Positions 46,717 to 58,165 of a stretch of 64,000 bases of DNA are shown piece after piece (position 1 is the stretch's first letter; each line of letters begins with the position of its first letter). The stretch covers positions 273,501-337,500 of the forward strand of contig CALZFC010000059.1 of the NCBI GenBank assembly GCA_945643635.1. The letters are read 5' to 3'. Source of the stretch: Allodiplogaster sudhausi. Lineage: Eukaryota > Nematoda > Chromadorea > Rhabditida > Diplogasteridae. A program made the translations under genes and the position numbers. Below the pieces are notes generated by a model. The model was not told where the DNA came from, did no database searches, and saw nothing but the letters and a program-made list of their open reading frames with translations.

Positions 46717-48465
46717 CTCTCTCTTGCAGTCCGAGTACACTCTGCAGTCGGACGGTGACCGTTCTCCCTTCGCGCTGCTCGCTCGCCAGCTCACTCGTGC
46801 CGTACGAACCATGAAGCACAAGGACGCCAAGGAGGCCAAGGAGTAAGAATGCCGACAGAAACTATTTCTATCGCAATATTTTATTCATTCATACGTCGTT
46901 AATTGATGTACGTCGTTAACATTGAGAAATATATAGGAATACCGCGTATTTAAAGCAAACTAGGGAGGAAAAGAAAAGGCAGTGGAATGCTGTAGCATTT
47001 CTGATCAATGAAATACAATCTGGCAAATAAGACCGAAAATTGTGAGAGAAAACGCGACAAAAAAAAGCCAAAGCTTAGAATTACCGAGAAAAAAAATACA
47101 TTAAAAATAAGAAGAAAGTTAAAGAAAGAATATAAAGAAGAAAGAAGCACAGTCCGTATAAAAGGAAAGCGATGCTAAAGTTTTTGAAATTATAAAAAAG
47201 ATATTCTTTTTGCAGCTGGAACGCCGTGATCGACGAGATTCAGGAGGAGGCGGCAAAGTTGAAGGCGCAGAAGAAGATCAAGAAGATGTTCCAGAAGAGA
47301 CTCGCAATGATTCAGGACAACACCACCACAATCGACGAGCATCGCCCGCTCGCTATGAAGGTTTCCCTTTTTTGCTAGATTAAAATACCCCATGAAATTG
47401 TTTTTTTGGACAATTACTATTGCATTACTTTAAACAATTATCTGATGAAGAGATTTTAAATTCCTACAGCCCTTCGCAATCTATTAGCGCGTCTGAAAGG
47501 AGGACGATCACCGAAAAAATTATGTGATATTCCAAATTGCCTCGGCCCTTCTCACTCTCATTCGCGCGTGCTATTTTCACGCAGCGGGTTTGTGCGACCT
47601 GCGAAATAGCACGCGAGAATGAGAGTGACGAATCACAGGGCAGACGTGGCAATTCGAACTTCCATTAAATATTTTTCGGTGATCGCCCTTCTTGAAGCAT
47701 ATATTCATACAGTTTTTTTTTGCGACATGAGAAATACCATGTGAAAATTGGTGCCTACTCTCTGGTGAATGCGAGCTAATTCAAATATGCATTAGTTATT
47801 TTCGTCCTCCTTTAAAGGAGCTCGACGACCTGGACGAGTCGGATCCGCATGCGTTGCTTGAAGCGGCGCACAAGATGGAGAAGCAGATGACGAGCGAGGA
47901 GAAGGCCATGCGCGAGCCCATGAAACTCATTCGGCAAGGTCGGCACCGCTCAATCATTTCACGAACAAAAGAAATATTGATTTTAAAAAATACATTTTCA
48001 TCACTTTTGCAATCCCTCTGCTACTTTTACTTCAAACAACATAATACCGTTGCTTAAAAAAACCTTCGTGTACAATGAAGCAGACTTAACTAAGAATATC
48101 CTGGATTGTAACAGGAGGACAGCATTTAATGAATAATATTTTAATTGCAGCATGTTTCAGTGTATTGAGATTCGTATATACAGTAATGTATTAGTATTAC
48201 ATGACAAAAAATTCATTCTTGAATACGCGCCATTTTGCCTGACATAATTGAGCATGTGTTTTTATAGCGTCGCGATTACAGTGTCAGGAAAATATGATAT
48301 AGATTAGTTGTTGAGTTTCGTGCTTGCTTAAGCGATCAAACTGGGCGTAATGGCTGGCGGCGGAAATGGCTCTGACATTGACGACAAGACACTCAAGCTC
48401 GCATCGCCAAGACTCATGCCCATCGTACCCGAGGAGGACGACGCCGACAAGAAACAGGCAAGACT

Positions 48466-48496
<31 letters not shown>

Positions 48497-49779
48497 TTCT
48501 CTCTATCTTTCTCTCTCTTTCTCTCTCTCATTCCTTCTCTCCCACATTCTCTCCTTGCTCCTCTCTCTCCCACATTCTCTTATCTCTCCTCTATTTCTCT
48601 AATTCTTCTCGTTGTTCCCTCATCATTCTCATCATTATCTCTCAGCACTTCTCTCTCTTCATGTATATATGTATTCAATGAAAAAAGTCTAGTTGTTTCA
48701 TCGTTGCATTTCCGCTGGATGAAGGCTTAAAAGGCATAATAAATGTGTCTTTCCATCTCAGGTGAATCTGCTGTCGCCATCGCTCTTCTCTCTCCACCGC
48801 GGCGGCAAGGGAATCGAGAGGGCGACGAGTCTGGCGGATGGCTTCGGCCTCGTGCACGGCAGGGATCACGAGGAGTGGCTCAACTTTGTCATGGAGGCCG
48901 CGGGCGTCACCGACGCCGTCGACTACATGAAGGCACGATTGCGTTTCAAATAATTGACATTAACTATAAAGACTTATTTCAATAATAATAATTCATTTCT
49001 GATTACGGCCATAGGAACCAAGAGCCATTCTCTATTTTCATTCTCTTTTTTCCTCTGAAACAATTTCATGCTTCGATAATGTCTATCAATATCTGTGAAG
49101 AGTTCTATATCATTTTTGCATCGATAATCATACTAGGAATTAGTTCTTTAATGAAAAATATTGAACAACATTTTTAAAAGATCGTGTATATAAATATACC
49201 TGCTTAAATGAGCAGGAAACTCTGTCGTAATCGACTTAAATTTTCCTGACGCCCTTGTGTCAGGCAAAAGGGCGCGAATTCAAAAAGAGTTTTCGGCTCA
49301 TTTTAGGACGAGAAGATCAAGAAGGCGTCTGAGCGCGGGCTGGACGACTCGGAGCTGCGCTCGCCGTCCGGCCAGCCGCTCTTCTTCTCCAAGCAGAACG
49401 TCACGGAGATGTACGGCGACCCCGAGCTGCGCAAGATCGAAACGTTCGAGCGACTTCAACGCACTTTCACGCCCGAGCAGGTCGAGTCCGCCTTATAAAA
49501 ATTATTGAATTTTCTTGTCCTACAGTTTTCTAACTTAATCTAAATACTTAAGTATGTATGTACATACATCAATAGTTTGAAAGAAGCAAAATTAAGATTT
49601 CAAAAATTTTCTGCAGGCGAAGGAGCAAGAGGAGACGGGCTACTTCATCATGACCCCCGAACAGATTCGCATTGTCTACGGGCCAGAGTCACCCTTCAAC
49701 AACTCCAAAACACTCAAGGAACTCTCCGCCATTCCGAAGGAGGACATGCATCATCACATCGAGGTTGCTTGGCATTTTA

Positions 49780-49812
<33 letters not shown>

Positions 49813-50512
49813 CTCTCTTTTCCCTTCCCTTTACATCTCTTCTTCCTCTCTCTCTCTTTCCTTCCCTCTACATCTCTTCTCCCTCCCTCTCTCTCTCCCT
49901 TTCTCTTCAGGCCAACATCCGCTCGATGTCGCAGATGAACAGTTCTTCGTTCGCCCTCCGTCAGAAGGACGTCGTGCTGACTCCGGTGCTCTTCACTCCG
50001 CTGGTTGCGCAGTCCGCCCTTCTCTCTCAGCCGATCATCCTATCGCCCCTTCTCTTCTCTCCCTCCATCCTCTCTCCCGCTGTGCTCGGCCCGTCGTTCT
50101 CGGTCCGTGGGTCTTCGTGCCTGTCATCCTCTCTCCTCGTGTGCTTGCTCCCCTGATCCTTAACCCGTTGATCTTCTCTCCCATCGTTCTCTCTCCCCTC
50201 GTTCTCCATCCTCTCATCCTCTCTCCCGGCATCTTCAACCCGATCGTCCTCTCTCCCCTCGTGCTCTCTCCCTTCATCCTCTCCCCTCAAGTCTTCACTC
50301 CCCTCATCCTGTCTCCCTTCGTGCTGAATCCACTGATTCTCAACCCGATGGTCGGCTCTCCCCTGATCCTCTCTCCCTTCGTCCTCTCTCCCATCATTCT
50401 CTCTCCTCAACTTCTCTTCGCTGTCGTCCTCTCTCCGTACGCTCTCTCCCCCTTGATCCAGTCCGAGTTGATCATCTCCGAAGTCGTGCTCTCGCCGTCA
50501 TGGCTCAGTTAG
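42030..50512 (+). CDS. mlt-10: MLT-10-type moulting protein, secreted, with ILSP repeats and one frame break
   Basis: Exons 42030-42084, 42275-42440, 44066-44175, 45721-45897, 46168-46223, 46730-46842, 47216-47360, 47818-47938, 48333-48457, 48762-48932, 49307-49480, 49617-49763, 49911-50512 join in phase to about 720 codons. An acceptor-like TTCCAG at 41997-42002 precedes the start. Residues 1-28 form a signal peptide ([14 protein letters not shown] core), so the product enters the secretory path. The middle has basic helical stretches, [42 protein letters not shown] and [20 protein letters not shown], as in MLT-10 family proteins needed for cuticle moulting. The C-terminus is about 150 residues of VLSPxxLxPLILSP-type repeats. 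Introns after 48457 and 48932 use GC donors. The frame shifts near 50088-50098. The family has many paralogues, so the symbol is for the family. Confidence 0.9.
43560..43650. repeat. Hairpin-forming inverted repeat in a mlt-10 intron
   Basis: Arms around CATAGTAATCACGAT (43573-43588) and ATCGTGATTACTAT (43618-43632) extend outward with mismatches to about 30 bp each, with a 28-bp loop. It lies in the 1.6-kb intron between exons 42275-42440 and 44066-44175. It may be a short MITE or its relic. Confidence 0.7.
45226..45297. repeat. Inverted repeat with 28-bp arms in a mlt-10 intron
   Basis: Arms 45226-45253 and 45270-45297 (ACGTCTTCTACACGTGGGAT type) match at 27 of 28 positions by eye around a 16-bp loop. 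It would form a stable hairpin in the pre-mRNA. Neither a target duplication nor a related copy was seen in the window. Confidence 0.75.
45721..45897 (+). other. Gln/Lys/Arg-rich exon of the MLT-10-type protein
   Basis: This exon of the mlt-10-type gene encodes a basic start ([12 protein letters not shown]) and a Gln-rich helix ([18 protein letters not shown]) ending in an acidic turn. It is more polar and repetitive than the rest of the mature chain. The following splice could use GT at 45898 or a GC two bases earlier; the GT donor is preferred. Confidence 0.5.
46038..46135 (-). repeat. Dispersed CAGGCAAAAAGG repeat, copy 6 (reverse, diverged)
   Basis: In the plus direction it starts TTAAAGGAGCCATAAGTCAC and ends GGAAAATTGAAATAGATTA, which is the reverse complement order of the other copies. 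It lies in the intron just before exon 46168-46223 of the mlt-10-type gene. Confidence 0.6.
46238..46360 (-). repeat. Dispersed CAGGCAAAAAGG repeat, copy 7 (reverse)
   Basis: TTTAAAGGAGCCAAAAACTC, ATTCTTGAATTCGCGCCCTT, TTGCCGGACAC, AGAGAGACGC and CATGAAAATTCAAGTAGATT define a well-preserved reverse copy of about 120 bp. It begins about 14 bp after the donor of exon 46168-46223. Confidence 0.8.
46644..46714 (+). repeat. (CT)n microsatellite before a mlt-10 exon
   Basis: The CT run ends about 15 bp before the TTGCAG acceptor of exon 46730-46842 and forms the polypyrimidine tract of that intron. Confidence 0.9.
47496..47696. mobile_element. Short foldback element (about 200 bp) in a mlt-10 intron
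   Basis: GAAAGGAGGACGATCACCGA at the left matches in reverse complement CGGTGATCGCCCTTCTT at the right. Inner blocks TCACTCTCATTCGCGCGTGC and GCACGCGAGAATGAGAGTGA also pair. The arms cover most of the segment. It lacks the CAGTCCCGCCCA tips of the two larger foldback elements, so it is a different family. Confidence 0.75.
47745..47817 (+). repeat. Diverged dispersed repeat ending at a splice acceptor
   Basis: GTGCCTACTCTCTGG, GCGAGCTAATTCAAATATGC, and TCGTCCTCCTTTAAAG resemble the tail of the dispersed repeat. The final CTTTAAAG is the acceptor of exon 47818-47938, so the repeat end and the intron end coincide. The alignment is weak. Confidence 0.4.
48205..48300 (-). repeat. Dispersed CAGGCAAAAAGG repeat, copy 8 (reverse)
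   Basis: AAAAAATTCATTCTTGAATA, CGCGCCATTTTGCCTGACAT, GAGCATGTG, TATAGCGTCGCG and TCAGGAAAATATGATATAGA give the reverse order of blocks. It lies in the intron before exon 48333-48457. Confidence 0.75.
49215..49306 (+). repeat. Dispersed repeat, copy 9, ending exactly at a splice acceptor
   Basis: ACTTAAATTTTCCTGACGCC, CTTGTGTCAGGCAAAAGGGC, GCGAATTCAAAAAGAGTTTT and CGGCTCATTTTAG follow the canonical order. The last bases are the acceptor TTTTAG of exon 49307-49480. Thus the repeat supplies the 3' splice site of this intron. Confidence 0.8.
50088..50098 (+). other. Apparent one-base frame break in the MLT-10 ILSP repeats
   Basis: Upstream of this point the repeats read in one frame ([15 protein letters not shown]); downstream they continue in another ([15 protein letters not shown]) to the stop at 50510-50512. 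One missing base in the GGCCCG stretch reconciles the two. Total exon length is one short of a multiple of three, in agreement. It may be a real frameshift or a sequencing deletion in repetitive C-rich DNA. Confidence 0.75.
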
Positions 50513-52410
50513 ACTAAGAATACTCACCGTCCACATCATTCCATCCGGTGCATTTATTTATCCCTTTTATTGCCCCTTTATCGCAGTTCAAAGACAGTGC
50601 AGATTTTTTCTTTGTTAGAAGTGCTAATATTCATCTTGTTTAGGTTATTATATTTAATTAGCAGCCCAAGGCTCCATCCGTACAAGGCTGCTATATTCAG
50701 CGAATTGTAAAAAAAGAGAGAGCTTATCCAGTATTCCTTCCCTCCCAATGCAATCTGTTTATCCTCGCCTCTTCCTGATTCATAGTTTTATTAGCTGCAC
50801 TGAATGAAACCGGGTGTCCTCCTCGCTAGGTGCTTCATTTCTCAGTCCATTCCAGTCTTTCTTTCTCTCTCTCTCTTCTCTCTCACTTCTCTCTCTTTCT
50901 CTTTTCTCTCTCTCTCTGTATTTCTCGCTCTTCATCCATTTCGTCCTCATGTGTAAAGTACATACATCGAGGGTGGATTTCATGTCCAAATCCCTCCCGA
51001 TTATCAAATCCAGCCAAGCATATCTTATAATACAAAAAGTGCAACTTTTGCTTTCAATTTCTGATGGATACAAAGTGTGATTTTGTCCGAATTGCAATAG
51101 AAAACAAGGTATTAATCTATTTCTAAATTCTTAAATCTTAATTTTAGATTGTTTTGAACTCTTCTCAAGTCTTTCAGTCGTCTTTTGCAGGGAATGTCTA
51201 CAAATTCTTTGAGCTCCGGTGCAAAAGCTACTATACAGTTTTTATATATTGTCTTTCATCGCTTAATTCACTTAAGCTTGAAATATTTTGTTACGAAATG
51301 CTATTATTATTGTAAGCGAAATGTTCTAGACGCATGAGTTCTGATTCTTTTCTTCTAGGAATAAATTTATTTCAGCAAAATAAAAGAAGTTTAATAAAGT
51401 GAGAACAAAAGGAACTGTTCATGAATCGTTTCTTTGTGGTTAAAATAGTAGTAGTTTGCAAACCGAAGCTTCCATGCATCATTAGTCTAAAATTTGATGA
51501 TTCTGCACAATTCGCATTGCTACAGGTTTGTTTTATATCTTTTTTACCTTCAACATAAAGCAATTATTTTTGCAAGAGAGCACAAAGTAAATCTTAGGTG
51601 TCTATTGCGGTATTCTGAAGGTAACCAAGCCTCCCGATTGTCAATTTCTTTTGCATGGAAAGTACGCACGAATATTTGATCACTAAGATGTGTAAATATC
51701 TTTATTTCATTTCTATTTTACTTTTTATGAATAGGTAAAAAAAATTACACAAAAGTATTTAACCAAAAATACTATGGTTTATTGATAAATAAGATGCTCC
51801 TGAGCATTAAGCATTTTGCTTTAGGAGAAATTTATTTTTCAAAAAATTAATATTAGATGCATACGAGTCGCAAGATACGGAAGGAAACAACAATCATCCA
51901 CAAATAGAACACAGCTCAAGGTAATATTTAACACGCAGCACCACGATATGTTTTAGATGAAAATATTTAGAAGAAATAATAAGGTAGTCAAAGATAAATC
52001 CTCTGGTTTATCCGCACCTCTCTGTACTTCTCCCTCTGTCTGGCTCTTCTTCCTTGGTATTTCTCCATCCCTCGGTAGTTCTCCCTCCTTCTTTGCCTCC
52101 CTCTGGTCTCTCTCATTTTCTTTCTCTCTCTTTCTCTCCTTCTTTCACTGAATGAGGCAAGGGTAGTGTTTGTCAGGGAAGTGTTTCTCGACGAACCGTC
52201 CGAGCCATCCCCCTCTTCTCCTCCTCACATCCACCGGCAGCCATCGGCCGCTGAAGAGCAGACGGAGCGAGCCATAGAGAGAAGAGGTGGATTGGGTCTG
52301 CAATCCAGAGAGAAAGAGATGAAGAGAGGGGAGAGAAAGATAGAATGAGAGAGAGAAAAAGAGAATGTGAGAGAGATAAAGAGAGAGAAAGAGATAAGAG
52401 ATAAAGAGAG

Positions 52411-52458
<48 letters not shown>

Positions 52459-52721
52459 AGAGAGAGAAAGAACAATTGAATCAGAGAGAGCGAGAGAGAG
52501 AGCATAGAATAGTAGATATGTATTGAGAGAGGAAGTTGAGTAAGACACTTTTAGCTTCCTCTGTTTTTCTGCTTTTTTTTTTAATTGGTCCAATATGTTT
52601 GTTCTCACTTTCGAATAACTCGCTATCCTTTTCTCTCCCTCTCTCTTTCTCTTTCTCTCTTCGCTTCAGTCTCTCCATCTCTCTTCATCTCTCCCTTCCT
52701 TATAGCTCCCTCTCCCTTTTC
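50513..52721. other. Intergenic stretch between convergent mlt-10 and receptor genes
   Basis: This lies between a plus-strand and a minus-strand gene, so it holds their 3' ends. CT tracts occur at about 50860-50935 and 52085-52150, a GA tract at about 52310-52505 and another CT tract at 52620-52750. No supported gene was found; a minus-strand block at 52178-52250 could be an alternative last exon of the receptor gene, but is weak. Confidence 0.55.
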
Positions 52722-54995
52722 TTATCTCTTTCTCTCTCCCTCTCTCTCACCTGATACTCGTGGGAAGATAGAGCGGCTCCGGAGACGAAAATGCGTCTTT
52801 CGCCGAAGCTGCAGAAAAGCGAAAAAAGGCTATATTATAACTTTGTATTTTTCATCCGATTTTTGATGTATGCATGTATCTATGTAAATACATATGTAGA
52901 TCCCTCGAGGAGAGAAGGGAAGGGATCATAAAAGCAAATGGTGACTTGCCGCGCGTAGAAGATCTCGAGAAGGAAGACAGCGATGGACATGCTCAAGCCG
53001 TAGATGAGCGTCACGAAGATCCCGTCGATCCGGTTCAGCTTCACCGCCGACGCGCCAACCTCGAAGGAAGCAATAAAATATATATGCTTTTATTTTTTTA
53101 TGGTTGTAAAATATACATATACATATATATATGTCCATATTGCCGCTACGATGTTAACATTCGTCTCTGTGTCACAATCAGCCAGCTCTAAGTAAAAATC
53201 GATTGATACTACGACATTTGAAGAATTCAGTCATCACAAGGTATGTACATACATATGCATGTATGTATCAGATTTGGTTTTTTTCTGAATTGTTCTAATG
53301 CGTGTTCATCACCGTCATTGTCATTGTGGTGCCCGCCAAACGGCAATAGAGGGTCGCGGCAGCAGCAGGGGTGGCCGGATGCCAAAAATATACGGCATCG
53401 GCCTCGGGCCCCGGCCGGGGGCTGGGGCCCTAGGCCGGGCTGGCACCCCTTATGCAGCAAGCAAACCTCTTTGGAGGGACTCGTCTTCTTCATCGCGCGA
53501 TTCGTGTACTGCCGCCAGAAATGCGCGTAGATCTGGTAATAAAAATTTATGGATATGTACATAAATAGTATATATATATATATATATTCTCTTTAAGTGG
53601 ACCTTGTCATAGTCGAAGACGCGTAGCACGACCTGATTGAACCAGTCGGCGTACTTGCGAGGAATGCGACGGTCAAAGTAGAATGCGAAGGGCTGCTCTT
53701 GCTTGATCGCATCCACTGTCTTGATGTTAGAAGGAGCGTGTGACGCGTCCACCCTGGAGAGAGATCAAGAGAGGGAGAGAGAGAAAAAAGAGAGAGATCA
53801 AGAGAGAGAGAGAGAGAGAAGAGAGTGAGGAGAGAGGGAGAGGAACTAGAGAGGGAGAACGAGATGGAGAGAGAGCAAGAGAGAGAGTTTGAGAAAGAGA
53901 GAGGAGAGAGAGGAACTAGAGTGGGAGGACGAGAGGAAGAACGAGAGGGACAGAGAGAAAAGAGAGGGCAAGAGAGAGAGAGAGAGAGAGAGATTGAAAA
54001 GCAGAAGGCATGTCGTCACTTTTATATAATTAACAGAAAATCAGAACAAAAAATATTTTCAAACAAATATAAAAATCTAAAAAGATGATAAAAAGAGCAG
54101 CAAACTCGACAAAATCGCATGGCGGACGGAAGGCCTTCGCGGGGTTCACAGTGGAGAGACGGTAGTCTGGCACGTACGCGAGCACGCGCGCATCCTCGCA
54201 CACCAGCACTGCCATGTCGTCGTAGTTCGGCACAATCTGCAATCAAAATTGTTCTGATTTCCCGCCAAAATGACAATTTGAATTTTGTAGTTACATTTCA
54301 TACTTTACACAAGCAAGGAAGAAAGGCAAATAACCTTTAGCCTCGATGAGTCATGACGGACATTCATTCCGTAGAGCTCGAGCATCTGCGAAACAAGAAC
54401 ATAGTTACATGATTATTAGGCCAGAAGATGGCCAGGGACTAAAAATCTACCGTAATCCTCAAGAAGAGAGTATGTAAAGAGAGACTCGCAGACGGGAAGA
54501 AAAAAATAAAGGTCCATGGACAGCACTTTAATGGTAAGCTTTTTTTCTTGATATAAGAAACTACATGCAAGACACGGCACCTGTTCATCGTAGATCAAAC
54601 TGGGACTCGTCACTGCGAGTGCCTTCGTTCCGGCACGTAAATCATCGACTAGTTGAGTAAACGTTCTAGAAACTTTTTGGTCATTTCTTTTTTTTTCATA
54701 GTTAAACGCGTGATAATATGATCATAAACAAATTTGCTCGAACAAAATTCCAGTATTTCTCTTACGTTCTCGTGAAGACGACAATATTGGAGTTGCCTTG
54801 AAATTCAGCGTTCCAAGTCACAAAGAGAACTTGCATCGCGAGAAGGTACAGTGCGAAGGTTCCGATGTGCACCTTGACGCGAAAGTATTGTTAGAAAAAA
54901 TAATATTTACACATATTTATCTTAGTACATATAATACTAGTTTATATGCATTTTTATAACCTACCGATTAAACTAAGAAATGCGGTAGATTGGCG

Positions 54996-55032
<37 letters not shown>

Positions 55033-56526
55033 TGGCGATCATTCACGAAAGTAAAGTGTTCTTTTGTTTATAAGTTATAAAAAAATTTCGCCAGCTCTTT
55101 CGATGGATTTGTCGTTGAAAAGGAACACGAATATGAGATCGCGATTTAAAATTTACAAGTCTTCAGCTCTTGTAAATGCTTCAACCTGCGGAGGCTCGAA
55201 AAACGAAGCAATCGAAGGCCGCAGGAAAATGTAGTCTTTCCAAAAGTCAATAATTCTGGAAGCAAGGTTAGAAATAACTTTGAATTGGTTTTGTAATTTT
55301 GTAATATATTTGGTATATATTTTCGTTAGAGCTGACTTGTGCTTGAGTCGTGGCCGGACTGGTCGGCGGCCCTTCAGAGACATTCGAAGGACGAAGATGA
55401 TGCGCTCGATGAAGAGGATGAGCAAGAAGCTGCCGACGATGTAGTAGAAGACCGTGATCGGGTACACCAGGTAGTCAATCGACATTGCACCCTGGTCTGT
55501 GCTGCTACGCGAATCGAAGAAGGTGTCCTGCGAGAAGAGAGAGAGAGAGAGAGTAGAGAAAAGAGAAGAAAGAACTGATGAGAAAGAAGAGCGATAAGAT
55601 AGGAGAGATCGGAGAAGAGAGCGAGAGAGGAAAAGAGAGAACGAATAGTTCAGTTAGAGATAGAAGAGACCGAGAGAGAGAGAGAGCGAAAGAATGGGAG
55701 AATATACATAGAAGCTGGTTGAATCACAAGACATGTATATGGCTTCTTTTAGCAGTTTGATAACATAACTCGCGCACAAACCTTGCTGTAAAGCACTGGA
55801 AGAGAGTAGCGGAAGCCGCGTATTCGGCCCTCACGATAGGAATATCTACAAGGCGTTGTCTTTAGTATTCATGTAAATTTATAACAAACATATTCAACGT
55901 TATTATTTACTATGTAATTGTTTAGGATAAGAACAGATGTATCATTCTCTCCATGTTCAATACTAACTTGTCCAGCGTTGCACTAATCGTTCCATTCTGA
56001 ATGAGACCGAGAAGCCCCGCCCATTTTCCATCCGTTCCCGCGTTCCAGCCACCTTTATGCATTTTTTTTGTGAATAAATAAATAAATTAAAATATATAAT
56101 CTACATTCGCTCGAGCAAGGATATTTATTGCATATTAAAAAAAAATTTTAAGTAATCTTACCGTATCCGTCGCCGCGCACGAATCTGAGCTCGAGATTGA
56201 ACTTCTTGGCAAAGTTCGTGAACATGTCCACAAAGATGCCCCTCATGATGCCGTCGCTGTCGTGGTAGAGCACCGGGAAGTCCTCGTTCACCCAGCCAAG
56301 ACTCAGGATGCGCTTAAGACCGAACTTTCACAATGTCACATTACTACTTCAAACGTTCAAATGATAGTATATACATAAATATACATAAATAGGTAAATTC
56401 AAAACATTTAAAAATACAAAGCCGACTGACCGGCTCTGTTCGAGGCTCATGGTCAGTTCGAGACGTTGGAACCGCGTTCTCCTCGGTGTCGCCCCAAAAC
56501 GCATCATTTACTGCTTCCTCCGCCAT
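52722..56526 (-). CDS. Ionotropic glutamate receptor-like ligand-gated channel, paralogue 1
   Basis: Exons in transcript order: 56526-56431, 56312-56162, 56052-55968, 55845-55782, 55527-55337, 55255-55186, 54872-54766, 54665-54581, 54385-54335, 54236-54106, 53753-53603, 53532-53467, 53059-52946, 52808-52722; in-phase total 482 residues. RILSLGWVNEDFPVLYHDSD and GIMRGIFVDMFTNFAKKFNL form the first ligand-binding half, ending in SLPVLYSK. Membrane segments lie at about 152-178 (VFYYIVGSFLLILFIERIIF), 222-240 (TFALYLLAMQVLFVTW) and 428-451 (IFVTLIYGLSMSIAVFLLE). The second ligand-binding half includes LIYDEQ, ARVLAYVPDYRLST and QPFAFYFDRRIPRKY. There is no amino-terminal domain and no evident signal peptide, so an upstream exon may be missing. 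The usual SYTANLAAF motif of the third segment is absent. The ligand is unknown. Confidence 0.82.
53345..53455. other. GC-rich block inside a receptor intron
   Basis: This block of about 110 bp is far richer in G and C than its surroundings, containing CCCCGGCCGGGGGCTGGGGC and short complementary ends (ATGCC..GGCAT). It lies in the intron between exons 53532-53467 and 53059-52946. No function is recognised. Confidence 0.4.
53762..53995. repeat. (GA)n-rich tract in a receptor intron
   Basis: Over 200 bp of GA repeats with AGGAACTAGAG interruptions lie between exons 54236-54106 and 53753-53603. On the coding strand it is CT-rich. Confidence 0.9.
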
Positions 56527-57861
56527 GGCATCCTCAAAATTAATTTCACAGTAAATATTTAAAAAAAATGTATCAAAGCAGTCAAAAGAACAAACTGCTT
56601 AGATATGTAAATCAATAAGGAAAGAAGTAATTAGCATAAGGATAGCTTTATTTTGGAGCGAAACAAACTAATGTCAAGTCGCTAAGATTATTATTATGTA
56701 AGGTATGTAATATTCGGAACTCAATAGTGTCAAGCAGAGTATAGAGAAAGTGAGGGCAACAGTCCACATCTGTTAATGTTCTAAATCGCCAGAGCAGCGC
56801 CCGCCTCTTGTAAGAGGATGCCGTAGAAGGCCGATGCCAGGAAGCTATCAATATCACTCTGTTTTCCGAATTCCTAATGGTGAGAGATGCTGCAAGAGGG
56901 ACGCGCCTGAGGCGAGGATACAAAACGTGGGAGTCCAGATATCATCATCATTGCAGTGGAGACCTTGATGGACTCCCCCCGAAAAAAAAGCATACACATT
57001 TGAGGTCTGTTTTTGACGCAAAATAGCACAGAGTGTTCGGTTACACTGTTAAATTGAGAAATCGGAAGATTCAGGCTATCATTCTATAAGAAATGCATTA
57101 GACTAACCGAAACATATTGCATATACACTTCATGCTTTCTATATCAACATAGAGTGAAATAAAATAAATTCTTCAAAATATTTTCTACTAGAATTCTTGA
57201 GACGAGAGAGGGGGGCAGATGGGAAGGCAGTTTGGCAGCCATTATTCACACGTGCAAATATTCCCCGAGATCTCACGGTTGCCCTCTTCTTACTTACTAA
57301 GAGCACACACAACACCTTTGTAAGTTGGAAAAGTGGCGAGCGTGCAAAACGGGAAGAAGACACCCTTAGGATTCGGCCAGCTAGCCTCCCCCATCCCGTT
57401 CTGATATTCTATGCATCCTGTGGTTGATGATGTTTTCCCAGACACCTATTCGCCTCCTTTACCACATCTACTGCCACACTATCTGAAGAAACATTTATGC
57501 CTAATAAAGACCTTCGCTATCTTTCTCTATCTCAATCTCTCCTTTTTCACTCCGAAATTTTGACACTAAATTTCAGATAGTGACGGCCTATAAGAGTACT
57601 GAATACCGGAGGAATATACTTCGAAATATACAGATAAGATAAAAACTCGTCAGCCCGCCAACTCAACGCTCCTCACGTGACAGTTTCAGTTACTGGTGCA
57701 TGCACTCTTTGTGCTTCAGTTGTGCAACCACCTCGTGAATAGTACATTGCTCTTTTTTTCTGCCTCTCTCTCTCATCTCTCTCTCCTTCGTTTTCACATC
57801 TCTCTTCATCTCTTTCTTATTCTATGCAGTCTCACACTTCCTTTAATCAGTTTTTACGTGG
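56527..57861. other. Intergenic stretch between the two receptor genes
   Basis: About 1.3 kb separates the head-to-tail paralogues. A minus-strand open frame at 56648-56923 has ordinary composition but no recognisable motif or splice context. Nothing else was identified. Confidence 0.5.
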
Positions 57862-58124
57862 TTATCGCGCAAAGAACTTTAATTCTAGGAGTGCCCACCA
57901 GAGGACCCTGGTAACAGGGGGCCAGCAGAAATATTATTTCGAGAAAAGAGAGAAAATTAAGAGAGAGGGGCGGAAGAGAAATAGGGTAGATAGAAAGAGA
58001 GTGAGAGAGAGAAAGAGAGAGAGAGATAGAGAGAGAGAAGAAAGAGAGAAAGAGAGAAGGAGAGAGAGAAGAGAGAGAGAAAGAGAGAGCGAGAGAGAGA
58101 TGGAAAGAGAGAGAAAGAAGAGAG

Positions 58125-58165
<41 letters not shown>

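Noticed and set aside
50027..50410. A long minus-strand frame rich in Arg, Glu, Asp and Gly
   Set aside because: It is the antisense shadow of the ILSP repeats of the mlt-10-type gene.
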